In this document: piece by piece, positions 15,002 to 23,498 of the stretch
Layout: each line of letters begins with the position of its first letter
How positions within the stretch are numbered: the first letter of the stretch is position 1
Made by a program: the position numbers and the translations under genes
The notes under the pieces: model-generated
The model's database searches: none
What the model was told of the DNA's origin: nothing
Seen by the model: only the letters and a program-made list of their open reading frames with translations
DNA from: a virus
IMG/VR virus record: IMGVR_UViG_3300046791_000163
Coordinates: 1-26,958 of that record
DNA length: 26,958 bases
Reading direction: 5' to 3' (one strand)

Positions 15002-16464
15002 TGCCATCCCCACCGCTCACGTCACCGTACGCCCCGAATCATCTCAACGAGGCATTCAAGATCGCGGACCTGATTCGGCAGCAGGGCTACACCGCCGCCG
15101 ACCGGCCTGAAGTCGTGCGCCGTCCGGGCGCCGGCATGATTGCGGCCGACCTTGTCATTGGCGCGGGCAGCATGGCGATGAACGCCATCGAGCGCCGGGA
15201 CCAAAAGCGCAAGATTCTGGCCGAGAACCAGAAGATTGCGGACGCGATGGCGTCAGGCGAAGAACTGAACCTGCCGGAGCTTGTCCGCACGCTGGGACTG
15301 GAACGCGCCAAAGAGATTGTGCCCATGGTCGAGGCGAGTCTCGCGCGACGGCAGGCGCTGGAGGACCGGCGGCTGGCCGCGAGCGAGAAGGCCAACGAGA
15401 AAGGCATGTGGCAAATGTCAATGGACGCGCTCGCCCAGCCGGGCGCGGACAAATACAAGATCCAGCAACAGTACGCGGGGCAGACCGGCAAGACGCTCCC
15501 GCTCAAGGACTTGTTGCCCGATCCCAAGGAAGCGCGGGACTTGAAGGACGAGGAGGAACTGGCGGCGCACGTCGAGGCGATCAATGGCGGGGCCAACGCG
15601 GAGGCGATGAACCGGAACCTGCTGGCGAGGACCGGGGGCCGTGTGTCGATCCCGGTGAACATGATGCCGAAGGTACCGGAGCCTGTGAAGCCGGCGGCTC
15701 GCGGGTCGTTTGAGGACTACGTCAACCGCTACGCAAAGGCGCGCGATCTGGACCCCGACAACCTCTCCGACAAACACATCGAAGAGGCGCGGAAGCTCTA
15801 CAACCAGGCCGACGACCGCCCGAACATCACCGTCAATACTCCGTCGCCCTATCAGGAATTTGGGATGACCGAGCGGCTCGCGGGGGCGTGGACGAAAGCG
15901 AATGCCCCGGTAAAAGAGATGGATCGCCAACTCCGCATCATGCGGACGGGGTTGGAGCAATTCACCACCGGCAAGGACACGGTCGGCGGGTCGCAGGCCG
16001 TCATCAACACGATCAGCAAGATGCTCGATGCGGAATCGGTCGTGCGCGAAGCGGAGTATCTCCGCACCTTTGAGGGGCAGTCGTGGCTGAATCGGATCCG
16101 GGGCTTCATTGACACCGCCAAGTCGGGCGGCGCGAACGTCGATCCCAGCGTGCTCAAGGGACTGGTGGAGAGTTCCGAGGGATTCCTGTCGGCCATGAAA
16201 AGCTACAACGCTGGGACACGGCGACGGATTGAATCGCAGGCCAAGAAGTACAACCTGGACCCGGCGAACATCTTCGATGACCTGCTCATCGGGGATGGAA
16301 CCGGCGGCGGGACTGGCGATGGCGCAGGGGGCACCGGCGGCACGGGCGGTGGCACCGGCGGCACGGGTGGCGCGGGGGGCGGCACAGGTGGTGGCGCAGG
16401 CACCACGCCAGCGGCGGGCGGGCCACCACGAAGCGGTGCCATTCTCGGCATCACCAGAAAGTAG
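15001..16464 (+). CDS. Ejection / internal virion protein candidate with Gly-Thr tail, 487 aa
   Basis: The ATG shares its first base with the previous TAA. Domains by composition: a short hydrophobic segment (about 46-60, GMIAADLVIGAGSMAMN), a long charged helical region (about 62-130, ERRDQKRKILAENQKIADAM ... ASLARRQALEDRRLAASEK), a basic/polar middle with YVNRYAKARDLDPDNLSDKHIEEARKLY (about 241-268), a second helical part (about 290-420), and a 37-residue Gly/Thr tract (431-467). No catalytic motif is recognisable. Order and type suit an ejection protein (P22 gp7/gp20 slot). The Gly-rich tail may be a flexible linker to the final GAILGITRK. Confidence 0.65.
   Translation: MPSPPLTSPYAPNHLNEAFKIADLIRQQGYTAADRPEVVRRPGAGMIAADLVIGAGSMAMNAIERRDQKRKILAENQKIADAMASGEELNLPELVRTLGLERAKEIVPMVEASLARRQALEDRRLAASEKANEKGMWQMSMDALAQPGADKYKIQQQYAGQTGKTLPLKDLLPDPKEARDLKDEEELAAHVEAINGGANAEAMNRNLLARTGGRVSIPVNMMPKVPEPVKPAARGSFEDYVNRYAKARDLDPDNLSDKHIEEARKLYNQADDRPNITVNTPSPYQEFGMTERLAGAWTKANAPVKEMDRQLRIMRTGLEQFTTGKDTVGGSQAVINTISKMLDAESVVREAEYLRTFEGQSWLNRIRGFIDTAKSGGANVDPSVLKGLVESSEGFLSAMKSYNAGTRRRIESQAKKYNLDPANIFDDLLIGDGTGGGTGDGAGGTGGTGGGTGGTGGAGGGTGGGAGTTPAAGGPPRSGAILGITRK
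16291..16401 (+). repeat. Coding GGT/GGC minisatellite-like tract
   Basis: Thirty-seven codons of mostly GGN with regular ACN codons encode (GGT)n-type sequence near the 3' end of the 487-aa gene. The near-periodic GGCACC/GGCGGC units make it prone to slippage, so its length may vary between isolates. Periodicity is in multiples of three, which preserves the frame. Confidence 0.75.
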
Positions 16465-16470
16465 CAGGCG

Positions 16471-18060
16471 ATGCAAGAGCAGCTATACACCGTCAAATTC
16501 GTCGGCGGCAAAGAGCTTGAGGTCAAGACCGATGGGCCACCGCCGACCGAAGAGGCCATTCGCGACTACATCAAGGCGAACCCGTCCGTCCTGAAGCCAC
16601 GAAACCTGACAGAAGGGTTGGCCGAAGCACGAGCGGCACAAGCCGCCGGGATGCAGATGCAGGGCGAATTTATGGGCGACGTGCTCGCCGGTGGGTCGCG
16701 GACACTGGGCCGACAAGCCCTGCGTGGCGTCGATACCGTGCGCGGCCTGTTCGGCTACGACCCTATCAAGCAGAACTATCCCAACGTCATGGCGCCAGAA
16801 ACCACCGGCGGTGGCAAGGCGGGTGAATTTCTCACCGAGGCGCTGGAATACATCATCCCGGCCGGCGCGGCGGCACGCGGCACGGCGGCAGTCGCCCGAC
16901 TCGCCCCGGCGGCGTATCGCGGACTCGTGACGGTTGGCGGGGGCGCACTCGCGCAGGGCGCGACGGCGGGCGGTGTCGCCGCCGGACAGGGGCACGACTG
17001 GAAACTGCCGGCTGCGCTGGGCGCTGGCGGCACGCTCGCGGTGGAAGGTGCCATCGCGGCGGCGCCGACCGTGGCGAAGTTTGGTCGCCAGATGGTGCGG
17101 TCGGAACTGCAACCGACGCTCGCCTCGATGAAAGTGCAGCCGGGGGCGAGTTGGAGGGGCATCGACAAAGTCGCCAACGACATCACCGACTTCATCATCA
17201 AGAACCGCCTGATGTCGCCAGAGGCGGCGAACAAGATGGTAGTGGCGGCTGAACAGGAAGTGCAGAGCATCGTGCAACAGGCGACCGCCAAGGGCGTCAC
17301 GGTGCCCGCCCCGCAAGTCACGCTGCTGCGGCTCCAGCGCCTCCGCAACATGGCGGCGAAAGCCTCTGGCAAGTCGGACACCGTGGATCAGATCGACCGC
17401 GCGATTGCGGACTACATGGCGCGGTCGCCGCTCACGGAGGATGTCACCCAACAGGTCGTGCAGCAGACGCCGCTGGGCACGCGCATGGCTGGCGGGCCAC
17501 CGACACAGACCGTCACTGTCACCGGGCGGCAACCCCGCACCGATGTCACGCCAACGGAAGCCTTGGAAGGGGCGCGGTTGGACGCGCGGTTCAAGACCGG
17601 GGGCCAGCATGGCGAGTTCAAGCCCGCGACGATGGAAATCGAGAAAGCCTACGAAATCGGCCAGCGCAATGCGCTGAAGGGCACGTTGCCCGACGTGCGT
17701 GCGCCGCTCAAGACGGAGGGCAACGCCATCGCGGCGCGCAACATGCTGGAGCGGGCAGAATTTCGCGGGAACAACCTTGATCCTGGCCTTGGCCCGGTCG
17801 ATGCGATGACCGCCGCCATTGAAGTCGGCACGGGGCATGTGCCGGTGATCTCGTTCACCCGCGCCTTGATTCGGAACAACAAACTCCGGCTGGGGATCTA
17901 CGCCGACGACATGGCCCGCGCCCTCAAGAACAACGACGCGCAGGCCACCGCCCGCATCCTGCAAAAACTTGGGGTGGCGATCCCGAGTGCGGGCCAAGCG
18001 CACACGCTGCAAGACTACGGCATCACGGTTAAGGACTTAGTCGGCGGTAGCCCGCAATAG
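16471..18060 (+). CDS. Ejection / internal virion protein candidate, 529 aa
   Basis: Last of the four large proteins before the fibres, the P22 gp16 slot. The N-terminus is a small compact domain ([20 protein letters not shown], 5-24) followed by helices. Residues about 120-210 are strongly Ala/Gly/Val-rich and hydrophobic ([40 protein letters not shown]), a good candidate for membrane insertion during ejection. The remainder is mixed helical with basic and Gln-rich parts and ends [17 protein letters not shown]. No peptidoglycan-degrading motif is visible. ATG 16471 lies seven bases after the upstream stop with weak ribosome-site purines (GCAGGCG). Confidence 0.65.
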   Translation: MQEQLYTVKFVGGKELEVKTDGPPPTEEAIRDYIKANPSVLKPRNLTEGLAEARAAQAAGMQMQGEFMGDVLAGGSRTLGRQALRGVDTVRGLFGYDPIKQNYPNVMAPETTGGGKAGEFLTEALEYIIPAGAAARGTAAVARLAPAAYRGLVTVGGGALAQGATAGGVAAGQGHDWKLPAALGAGGTLAVEGAIAAAPTVAKFGRQMVRSELQPTLASMKVQPGASWRGIDKVANDITDFIIKNRLMSPEAANKMVVAAEQEVQSIVQQATAKGVTVPAPQVTLLRLQRLRNMAAKASGKSDTVDQIDRAIADYMARSPLTEDVTQQVVQQTPLGTRMAGGPPTQTVTVTGRQPRTDVTPTEALEGARLDARFKTGGQHGEFKPATMEIEKAYEIGQRNALKGTLPDVRAPLKTEGNAIAARNMLERAEFRGNNLDPGLGPVDAMTAAIEVGTGHVPVISFTRALIRNNKLRLGIYADDMARALKNNDAQATARILQKLGVAIPSAGQAHTLQDYGITVKDLVGGSPQ

Positions 18061-18067
18061 GCATCCA

Positions 18068-20941
18068 TTGTCTCTATACAGCCTCAGTCCCCAACCCTGG
18101 CTCATCTTCCTCGATGACGACGGGCACATCATCCCGAACGGGCAGCTTGCCATCTACGCGGCGGGCACGACGACCCGCGAGCCGGTCTACGCCGACGCGA
18201 ACGGCACCGCACATCCCTGGCCCATCACCCTCGATGGCGACGGGCGGGTGCCGGGTGGCCTGTACCTCAGTCCGGGGCTCTCGTACAAGTTCGTCCTGCA
18301 CGAGCCGCAGATTGAGGCACCGCTTGACGGCGCGATTATCAAGACGCAGGACCACGTCATCGCGGGCGGCGGCACGCTCACCATCACCGGCAGCGTGCCG
18401 AGTGCGCCGAACCTGCCGCCGACCGGCGACCCCGGCGATGCCTATATCACGACCGACAACGGGCACCTCTGGATTTGGGACGAGGCCCAAGGCATCTGGG
18501 TAGACGCCGGGCCGGTGCAAGGGCCGATGGGTGCGACCGGGCCGGAAGGTCCGCAGGGCGCGCAAGGTCCGCTGGGACCGCCGGGACCGGAAGGACCAGG
18601 AGGCCCGCAAGGCCCGCCGGGCATTCAGGGGCCCGAGGGCCCCGAAGGGCCGCAGGGCGACACCGGACCGCAAGGGCCGATCGGGCCGGTCAATAGCGGC
18701 CCGGTGCCCTATCTCGACCTGACCGAAAACCCGACCGTGCTCGACCCAGCGGTGGACATCGCCCGGCTGTTCGCACTCGACCAGAACGGCTACAGCGTGG
18801 TCGAGGTCCGCGACTCCAACGCGAACGTCGTGCGGCTCGCCTCCGACAACGTCGTCATCTCCAAAGTGGTCGAACCGGCGGGCGTGGCGCGCGGGCAGGT
18901 CGTCTACATCTCGGGCGCGGCCGGGGCGAATCCGCTCGTCCGGCTCGCCAAGTCCGACAACATCAACACGATGCCGGGGATCGGCGTGGCGCTCGATCCG
19001 GGGGCGAACAACGCGTTCATTCGCGTGCTGACGGTCGGCACGATTCAACTCATCAACACGGCTGGGTTCGCGGAAGGCGCTTCGCTGTTTGTGTCGCCCA
19101 CGATTGCGGGCGACTTCACGACGACGTTCCCGGTCGCCCCGGCGTTCGCGCAGCGGATCGGGTTCGTCACGCGCAGCCACGCCACGCAGGGCGAGATTCT
19201 CGTGATGACGACGGGCGTCGATGGCCCGCCGCGCCTGCACGCGCCGACGCACGCCGCAGGCGGGACGGATGCGCTCAGCGTCGTCTCGCTGGCGGGCTAT
19301 CCGGGCGGCGCGACGACGTTCCTCCGCGCCGATGCGACGTTCGCGATCCCGGCGGGCGGCGGGGGTGGGTCGCTGCCGACCGATGCACTGGGGAAGGTGC
19401 TGATTTCGCAAGGCGCGGGCGTCGATCCGGTGTTCAGCCATACGCCGCTGCTGGAGGGGGCGCAGCCAAGTCTCACGCTTCGTGACGCAGGCGGTCCGCC
19501 CAACAACCGTGGGTGGATCGTCAGGACCGAGATCGGAGACGGGGTTGACCGCCTCGTGTTCCGTGCCGTCAACGATGCCGGTGTACCGTATGCGTCCTAT
19601 TTTTTACTCACTCCGTTCGGCGGCGGGTTTCAGTCCAGCGGGAACGGGTCGATTGAGGGGAAGCTGGGCTCTAGTCAGCAAATCCTCACTAATAGATATT
19701 TTGAGGCGCTAGAGCAGCCGCTCGCCGGACTGCCGCCCCCGGACTACGGGGTCGGTGCCCTCGCCAACATCAGCGACAGCAACACCGCCGTGCTGGGCGC
19801 AGTGATCGCGGGCGGCGGCACCAACCATGTGCTCGCGCGCTACGACGGCGCGGCGTGGCGCGTGGTCGCGGGCGTCGGCGTGACGAGTGGGGCACCCGCG
19901 CTGCACGCGCCAACGCACAACACGGGCGGGAGCGATCCGATCACCGCACTGGCGGGCGGCGTCATCACGACCGGCACGGTCCCCGACGCGCGGCTGTCGA
20001 GCAACGTCGCGCTCAAGAACATCGATAACGTCTTCGTCGCGCAGACGCTGGCCGATGGCACGGTCATTCGGGGGCCGAATAGCTGGCTGAATTTTTTGTC
20101 AACCGGCTCGGGCCTGAACCTGAAACTGTGGAGGATGATCAACTACACCGACGGAAATTTCAGCCTTGAAGCGATGACGGACGATGCCCAAGGCTATGTC
20201 GCCCGATTCTTTTTCTACCGGGACAACTCCTTCTTGGCCGCCGGTGGGTTGGGCGCCACGCCGCTCAACGCCTCGCAACTGACGAGCGGCCTCGTGCCGG
20301 ATGCGCGGCTGTCTACAAACATTCCCCGGCTCGACGCGCAGAACTATTTCACCGGCGCCGCGCAAGTGCTGAGCGCCGCCAACCCGAGTATCTATTTCTA
20401 CGACGCCACGCAGGGGCCGAATCAGAAATGGTACCGGATGTGGGAGGCCGGGGGCATTTTCCAAATCAACGCGACCGACGATGTTGGGTCGCCCGGCACG
20501 CCGTGGAACCTGAATCGCGAAGGCGTCGTATCGGCGTCCGGCCAGCCCCGCACGTATGCCGTCAGGACCACGCCCGTTTCGATTGCCGTGGGGACGCCGT
20601 ACATCTTTGTCTTTGAGTCGGCGGGCTACAACGTCGGGAACTGCTGGAGCGCGGGCACGGCGCATGTGTTTTTCGCAAACGTCGCGGGCCTCTACACCAT
20701 GACGGCCGAGGTGAATTTTGCCAACAACGATACTGGACGCCGGTTAGCTCGCTTTATGCACACCAGCGGGATCTATTTCGGCACGCAGCAGATACAGGCC
20801 GTTGTCGGCGCGGGCACCGCCATGACCATCTCCGCGCAATACCAGATGGCGGCGGGCGAGTGGATTCTCTTGGAAGTCACGCAGTTTGGCAGCGCGGCGA
20901 TCACCGTCAACGGCTCCATGCGCTGGGTGAAGGTCGCCTAA
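18068..20941 (+). CDS. Tail fibre 1 with collagen-like stalk and C1q-like tip, 957 aa
   Basis: Receptor-binding fibre. Only TTG 18068 can start the gene: the frame has a stop at 18038 and no other start codon between. The choice is confirmed by the second fibre, which aligns from the first residues ([10 protein letters not shown]). Domains: 1-100, anchor shared with fibre 2 ([32 protein letters not shown]); about 120-147, [16 protein letters not shown]; 152-208, 19 consecutive collagen Gly-X-Y triplets; about 215-385, a fibre domain ([26 protein letters not shown]); [11 protein letters not shown] at 391 and [11 protein letters not shown] at 613 as stalk modules; 'PDARLS' modules; and a C-terminal C1q/TNF-like jelly roll (about 835-957, [12 protein letters not shown] ... 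SMRWVKVA). The stop overlaps the next ATG by one base. Confidence 0.88.
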   Translation: MSLYSLSPQPWLIFLDDDGHIIPNGQLAIYAAGTTTREPVYADANGTAHPWPITLDGDGRVPGGLYLSPGLSYKFVLHEPQIEAPLDGAIIKTQDHVIAGGGTLTITGSVPSAPNLPPTGDPGDAYITTDNGHLWIWDEAQGIWVDAGPVQGPMGATGPEGPQGAQGPLGPPGPEGPGGPQGPPGIQGPEGPEGPQGDTGPQGPIGPVNSGPVPYLDLTENPTVLDPAVDIARLFALDQNGYSVVEVRDSNANVVRLASDNVVISKVVEPAGVARGQVVYISGAAGANPLVRLAKSDNINTMPGIGVALDPGANNAFIRVLTVGTIQLINTAGFAEGASLFVSPTIAGDFTTTFPVAPAFAQRIGFVTRSHATQGEILVMTTGVDGPPRLHAPTHAAGGTDALSVVSLAGYPGGATTFLRADATFAIPAGGGGGSLPTDALGKVLISQGAGVDPVFSHTPLLEGAQPSLTLRDAGGPPNNRGWIVRTEIGDGVDRLVFRAVNDAGVPYASYFLLTPFGGGFQSSGNGSIEGKLGSSQQILTNRYFEALEQPLAGLPPPDYGVGALANISDSNTAVLGAVIAGGGTNHVLARYDGAAWRVVAGVGVTSGAPALHAPTHNTGGSDPITALAGGVITTGTVPDARLSSNVALKNIDNVFVAQTLADGTVIRGPNSWLNFLSTGSGLNLKLWRMINYTDGNFSLEAMTDDAQGYVARFFFYRDNSFLAAGGLGATPLNASQLTSGLVPDARLSTNIPRLDAQNYFTGAAQVLSAANPSIYFYDATQGPNQKWYRMWEAGGIFQINATDDVGSPGTPWNLNREGVVSASGQPRTYAVRTTPVSIAVGTPYIFVFESAGYNVGNCWSAGTAHVFFANVAGLYTMTAEVNFANNDTGRRLARFMHTSGIYFGTQQIQAVVGAGTAMTISAQYQMAAGEWILLEVTQFGSAAITVNGSMRWVKVA
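18521..18691 (+). other. Collagen-like Gly-X-Y stalk in tail fibre 1
   Basis: Encodes 19 uninterrupted Gly-X-Y triplets (residues 152-208), beginning [12 protein letters not shown] and ending GPQGPIGPV. Collagen-like triple helices are a known trimerising stalk in phage fibres. The second fibre lacks this element. Confidence 0.9.
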
Positions 20942-22374
20942 TGGCTCTCGTCATTGCGCCGCAGCCGTGGCTGATTTTTCTCGATGACCTCGGGGCGCTC
21001 GTCCCGAACGGCCAACTGGCGATCTACGCCGCCGGGACGACCACGCCCGCCACCGTCTACGCCGACAGCGCGGGCACCGCGCACCCGTGGCCGATCACGC
21101 TCGACGGCGCGGGACGCGTGCCCGGCGGGCTCTACCTTGACGCTGGGATCGCGTACAAGGTCGTCCTGCACGCGCCGAAGATCGGCAGCGTCAACCTGAC
21201 CGGCGCGATCATCAAGTCGCAAGACAACGTCTTTGACGACGGCGGCACCGGCGGCACGGTGCCCAACCACGCGCCGACGCACAACGCGGGCGGCAGCGAT
21301 CCGATCACCGCGCTCGACGCGGCGGTGCTCACCCAGGGCACCATCCCTGACGCGCGGCTGTCGGTGAACGTGCTGAAGCACGCGGCGGGCTATCCGGGCA
21401 ACACGACGAATTTTCTGCGGGCCGATGGCGCGTTCGCCGTGCCGCCCGGCAGTGCGGGCTTCGTGCCGCCGCTGCAACAGGTCGGCAACGTCATCGCGAA
21501 CACCACGGCGGACGGGGCCGATACCGGCTACACCGGAATCGCTGGCGGCGGCGGCGCAGGGCAGACGCGCGGCGCGGTCGTCAACGTCTTGGGGAACGAG
21601 CACCCGACCAACCCCGGCGAAGTGCACATCGGCATGGGACCGAACGGCCATCTGTATCTGTTCAACGACGGCGGCGCTATCGTCGCGCAGGTGGACGGGG
21701 CTGGGAATCTCATCGTCTCTGGCGTGGCGGGCAACGTCGCGCTCAAAACGGTGATGAATCTCTTTACGGCCAGTCAGGTCTTGTCGCTCGCCAGTCCGTA
21801 TTGGCTATGGAGCGACACTGGCGGCGCGGTGGACGCGAAGAACTGGCGGCTGCTCGCGCAGAGCGGCGTGCTCTACGTGCAGGCGCTCAACGACGCGCAG
21901 AACGTCAGCCAAGCGTTGTTTGCCTTCGACCGGGCGGGCAACTTCAGCCTGCCCGGCCAGCTCACGGCCCAAGGGCAACCCACCGCCTTTGTCGCCATGA
22001 ACACGCCCGGCGCGGTGCCGATTGGGTCGATCTTTACGTTCACCTTCGACACCATCGGCTACAGCGTGGGCAATACGTGGAGCGCGGGCAACCCGACGAT
22101 CTTCTACGCGCACACCGCCGGCACCTATGCGATCACGGCCGAAATCGTGTGGTCGTACAGCAATGTCGGCACGCGGATGATCCGCTTCCTGCGGAACAGC
22201 GCGGTGCCGTTTGGCTTGACCGTCGTCAACACCACGCGCGACGAGCAGACGTGTCAGGTGACGACCTCACAGACGTACATGAACGCCGGCGATTACATCC
22301 AACTTCAGGTCAAGCACAACTCGGATGTGCCGCTCAGCGTGTCCGGCTCGATGCGCTGGGTGAAGATCGGGTGA
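20941..22374 (+). CDS. Tail fibre 2, shared anchor and C1q-like tip, 477 aa
   Basis: A shorter companion fibre. The ATG at 20941 overlaps the fibre 1 stop. Residues 1-100 are closely similar to fibre 1 ([42 protein letters not shown]). There is no collagen stalk; one [17 protein letters not shown] module lies at 110, followed by IPDARLS, a GYPGNTTNFLRADGAFAVP stretch that resembles fibre 1 around residue 410-430, and a glycine-rich middle. The C-terminal 120 residues (from about 355) are a C1q-like domain (AGTYAITAEIVWSYSNVGTR, DYIQLQVKH, SMRWVKIG) related to that of fibre 1 but clearly diverged, as expected if the two tips recognise different receptors. Confidence 0.85.
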   Translation: MALVIAPQPWLIFLDDLGALVPNGQLAIYAAGTTTPATVYADSAGTAHPWPITLDGAGRVPGGLYLDAGIAYKVVLHAPKIGSVNLTGAIIKSQDNVFDDGGTGGTVPNHAPTHNAGGSDPITALDAAVLTQGTIPDARLSVNVLKHAAGYPGNTTNFLRADGAFAVPPGSAGFVPPLQQVGNVIANTTADGADTGYTGIAGGGGAGQTRGAVVNVLGNEHPTNPGEVHIGMGPNGHLYLFNDGGAIVAQVDGAGNLIVSGVAGNVALKTVMNLFTASQVLSLASPYWLWSDTGGAVDAKNWRLLAQSGVLYVQALNDAQNVSQALFAFDRAGNFSLPGQLTAQGQPTAFVAMNTPGAVPIGSIFTFTFDTIGYSVGNTWSAGNPTIFYAHTAGTYAITAEIVWSYSNVGTRMIRFLRNSAVPFGLTVVNTTRDEQTCQVTTSQTYMNAGDYIQLQVKHNSDVPLSVSGSMRWVKIG

Positions 22375-22442
22375 TCCTCGCGGTCGTCGTGCTGATCGTG
22401 TATGTCGCGCTGATGCTGTGGCTCGCGCCACCGTTCGCCTAG
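22371..22442 (+). CDS. Possible 23-aa membrane peptide after fibre 2
   Basis: GTG 22371 overlaps the fibre 2 stop (GTGA) and the frame ends at TAG 22442. The peptide is one hydrophobic span, MILAVVVLIVYVALMLWLAP then PFA. The overlap and purely hydrophobic sequence support a real small membrane product at the end of the late operon. The length is minimal and function unknown. Its last four bases overlap the end of the convergent minus-strand gene. Confidence 0.35.
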   Translation: MILAVVVLIVYVALMLWLAPPFA

Positions 22443-22615
22443 CCGACGAGCCGCTCGACCACCACCGCCAGCACATAGCCCGCGCCGATCAGCAGCAGCG
22501 CATAGGCCGTCGCGAACCACGCGGCTTGCCAGAGCGACTGGCCCGGCAGCGGCGCGTCGGCCAGGAGGCCGCGCAAGCGGTCAAGGCGCGTGTAGGGGTC
22601 GTCGTAGGCAGTCAT
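22439..22615 (-). CDS. Small single-pass membrane protein, 58 aa
   Basis: Last gene of the minus-strand operon. ATG at 22615, four bases after the stop of the DUF7694-like gene, with GTGAGGCG upstream. An N-terminal cytoplasmic-looking part (TAYDDPYTRLDRLRGLLADA, 2-21) leads to one membrane helix (about 32-52, AWFATAYALLLIGAGYVLAV) and a short tail VVERLVG. It was too short for usual ORF cut-offs. Function is unknown; operon position and spacing make it likely to be expressed. Confidence 0.6.
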   Translation of the reverse strand: MTAYDDPYTRLDRLRGLLADAPLPGQSLWQAAWFATAYALLLIGAGYVLAVVVERLVG

Positions 22616-22619
22616 CGCC

Positions 22620-23039
22620 TCACGCCTTCTCGGGTAATGGCCCGACGAGAATCGGCGGCGGCGTCGGGAACTCGCGGTCCCGGTGCCGCCACAAGTGCAG
22701 GACGGCGGCGTGCGCGTTCACGTATTCGCTCTTGCGTGGATGGAACTGCACGACTACGTCCTCATCGTCCCAGCAGAGATGCTTCACGTAGGCCATCTCG
22801 GTCCACGTTGGAATCCGCACCTTCTTCCGCTCGCGTTCGCGGGCGCTGACGCTGACATGCTCCCAGCCACGCATCTCCGGCGCGACCTCGGGATCGGGAT
22901 TGGTGCCGTCGTCACAGATCAGGAGCAGCCACCGTTCACCCTCCACGGGCGGCAAGAGAAACGCGCCGAAGTTCCCGACCCCAGGCAGTGAGCGCAGGGG
23001 GCCGGTGGTCAGTCGATAGGGTTCAGGGACGCGAAACAT
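22620..23039 (-). CDS. DUF7694-like phage protein, 139 aa
   Basis: Start ATG 23039 (MFRVPEPYRL), two bases after the upstream gene's stop. Recognisable segments: GVGNFGAFLLPP (about 21-32), LLLICDDGTN, then WEHVSVS (about 59-65), RIPTWTEMAYVKHLCWDDEDVVVQFHP (about 75-101) and SEYVNAHAAVLHLWR (about 104-118). The WEHVSVS / PTWxEMxxxKxLxW / VVQFHP / YVNxHxxxLHLWR series is, from memory, the DUF7694 family that is frequent in phages of diverse bacteria; its function is unknown. Location in the non-structural operon suggests an early or middle function rather than a virion part. Confidence 0.75.
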   Translation of the reverse strand: MFRVPEPYRLTTGPLRSLPGVGNFGAFLLPPVEGERWLLLICDDGTNPDPEVAPEMRGWEHVSVSARERERKKVRIPTWTEMAYVKHLCWDDEDVVVQFHPRKSEYVNAHAAVLHLWRHRDREFPTPPPILVGPLPEKA

Positions 23040-23041
23040 GG

Positions 23042-23476
23042 CTAGAAGGGTGCCTTTTCTCTTTTTCGCCGTCCAGCGTCCGCGACGGCATGACACGGCT
23101 TACAGAGCCACACGATCAACATCGGCAAGTCGTAGTCTGGGTGATGACGCTCAAGGCGCTTCGCTAGTCCGCACATCTGGCAACAAGCAGGAGCCTTTCG
23201 GTGGCGCCGCTGCGCCATGAGATACACCCTGTTTCGGCCGGGGTGTTTCCGGCGGTATTCCCTAGCCCTCCTGATGTTGCCTGCCCGCCTGTGCGGTAGC
23301 TTGGATCTGGCGCGGTCGTAAGCGCGGACCTCGTCTATCCTCGCGAGCCGATTCGCGGTGACATCGGCTCGCGTGCAGTCTTTACACTTTCCCAGGTGCC
23401 CGTCCCCCATCATCGGGTGTCGATAGAACTCAGTCAGTCGCTTTTTTCGGCCGCACTTGAAGCACGCCTTCTTCAT
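23042..23476 (-). CDS. Second HNH-type endonuclease, 144 aa
   Basis: From ATG 23476 (MKKACFKCG): an N-terminal zinc element (C5-x2-C8, then CKDC at about 31-34), a basic helical linker (RAREYRRKHPGRNR), and a C-terminal HNH-like zinc site: CQMCG, RHHPDYDLP, WLCKPCH. The CxxC...HHxDY...CxxCH pattern is common in phage HNH proteins that nick or cut DNA. The frame is open upstream to 23548, but that part overlaps the preceding gene, and family members start at the Cys element. The gene sits in the minus-strand operon between two conserved phage genes. Its ATG and the preceding stop codon both lie within a perfect inverted repeat. Confidence 0.78.
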   Translation of the reverse strand: MKKACFKCGRKKRLTEFYRHPMMGDGHLGKCKDCTRADVTANRLARIDEVRAYDRARSKLPHRRAGNIRRAREYRRKHPGRNRVYLMAQRRHRKAPACCQMCGLAKRLERHHPDYDLPMLIVWLCKPCHAVADAGRRKREKAPF

Positions 23477-23498
23477 CCGTTCTAGCTTAGAACGGATA
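23474..23498 (-). promoter_or_regulatory. Start-codon-sequestering hairpin of the second HNH gene
   Basis: Perfect 10-bp inverted repeat, ATCCGTTCTA and TAGAACGGAT (23497-23488 and 23484-23475 on the mRNA strand), with a three-base AGC loop. An eleventh U-G pair brings in the G of the start codon, so the whole AUG is paired. The stop codon of the upstream gene lies in the same stem. In DNA it is also a good operator-type dyad. Confidence 0.6.

Noticed and set aside
13901-15013. A 370-codon minus-strand frame opposite the second ejection-type gene
   Set aside because: Typical antisense shadow in GC-rich DNA; no family features, and the plus-strand product has a recognised phage layout with coupled start and stop.
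16291-16401. Possible CRISPR-like or noncoding repeat array in the GGT-rich tract
   Set aside because: The units are 3-9 bp without spacers and lie in frame inside a coding sequence, so it is a glycine-rich linker.
18068-22374. Diversity-generating retroelement acting on the fibre tips
   Set aside because: No reverse transcriptase gene and no template/variable repeat pair were seen; the similarity between the fibres is ordinary paralogy.
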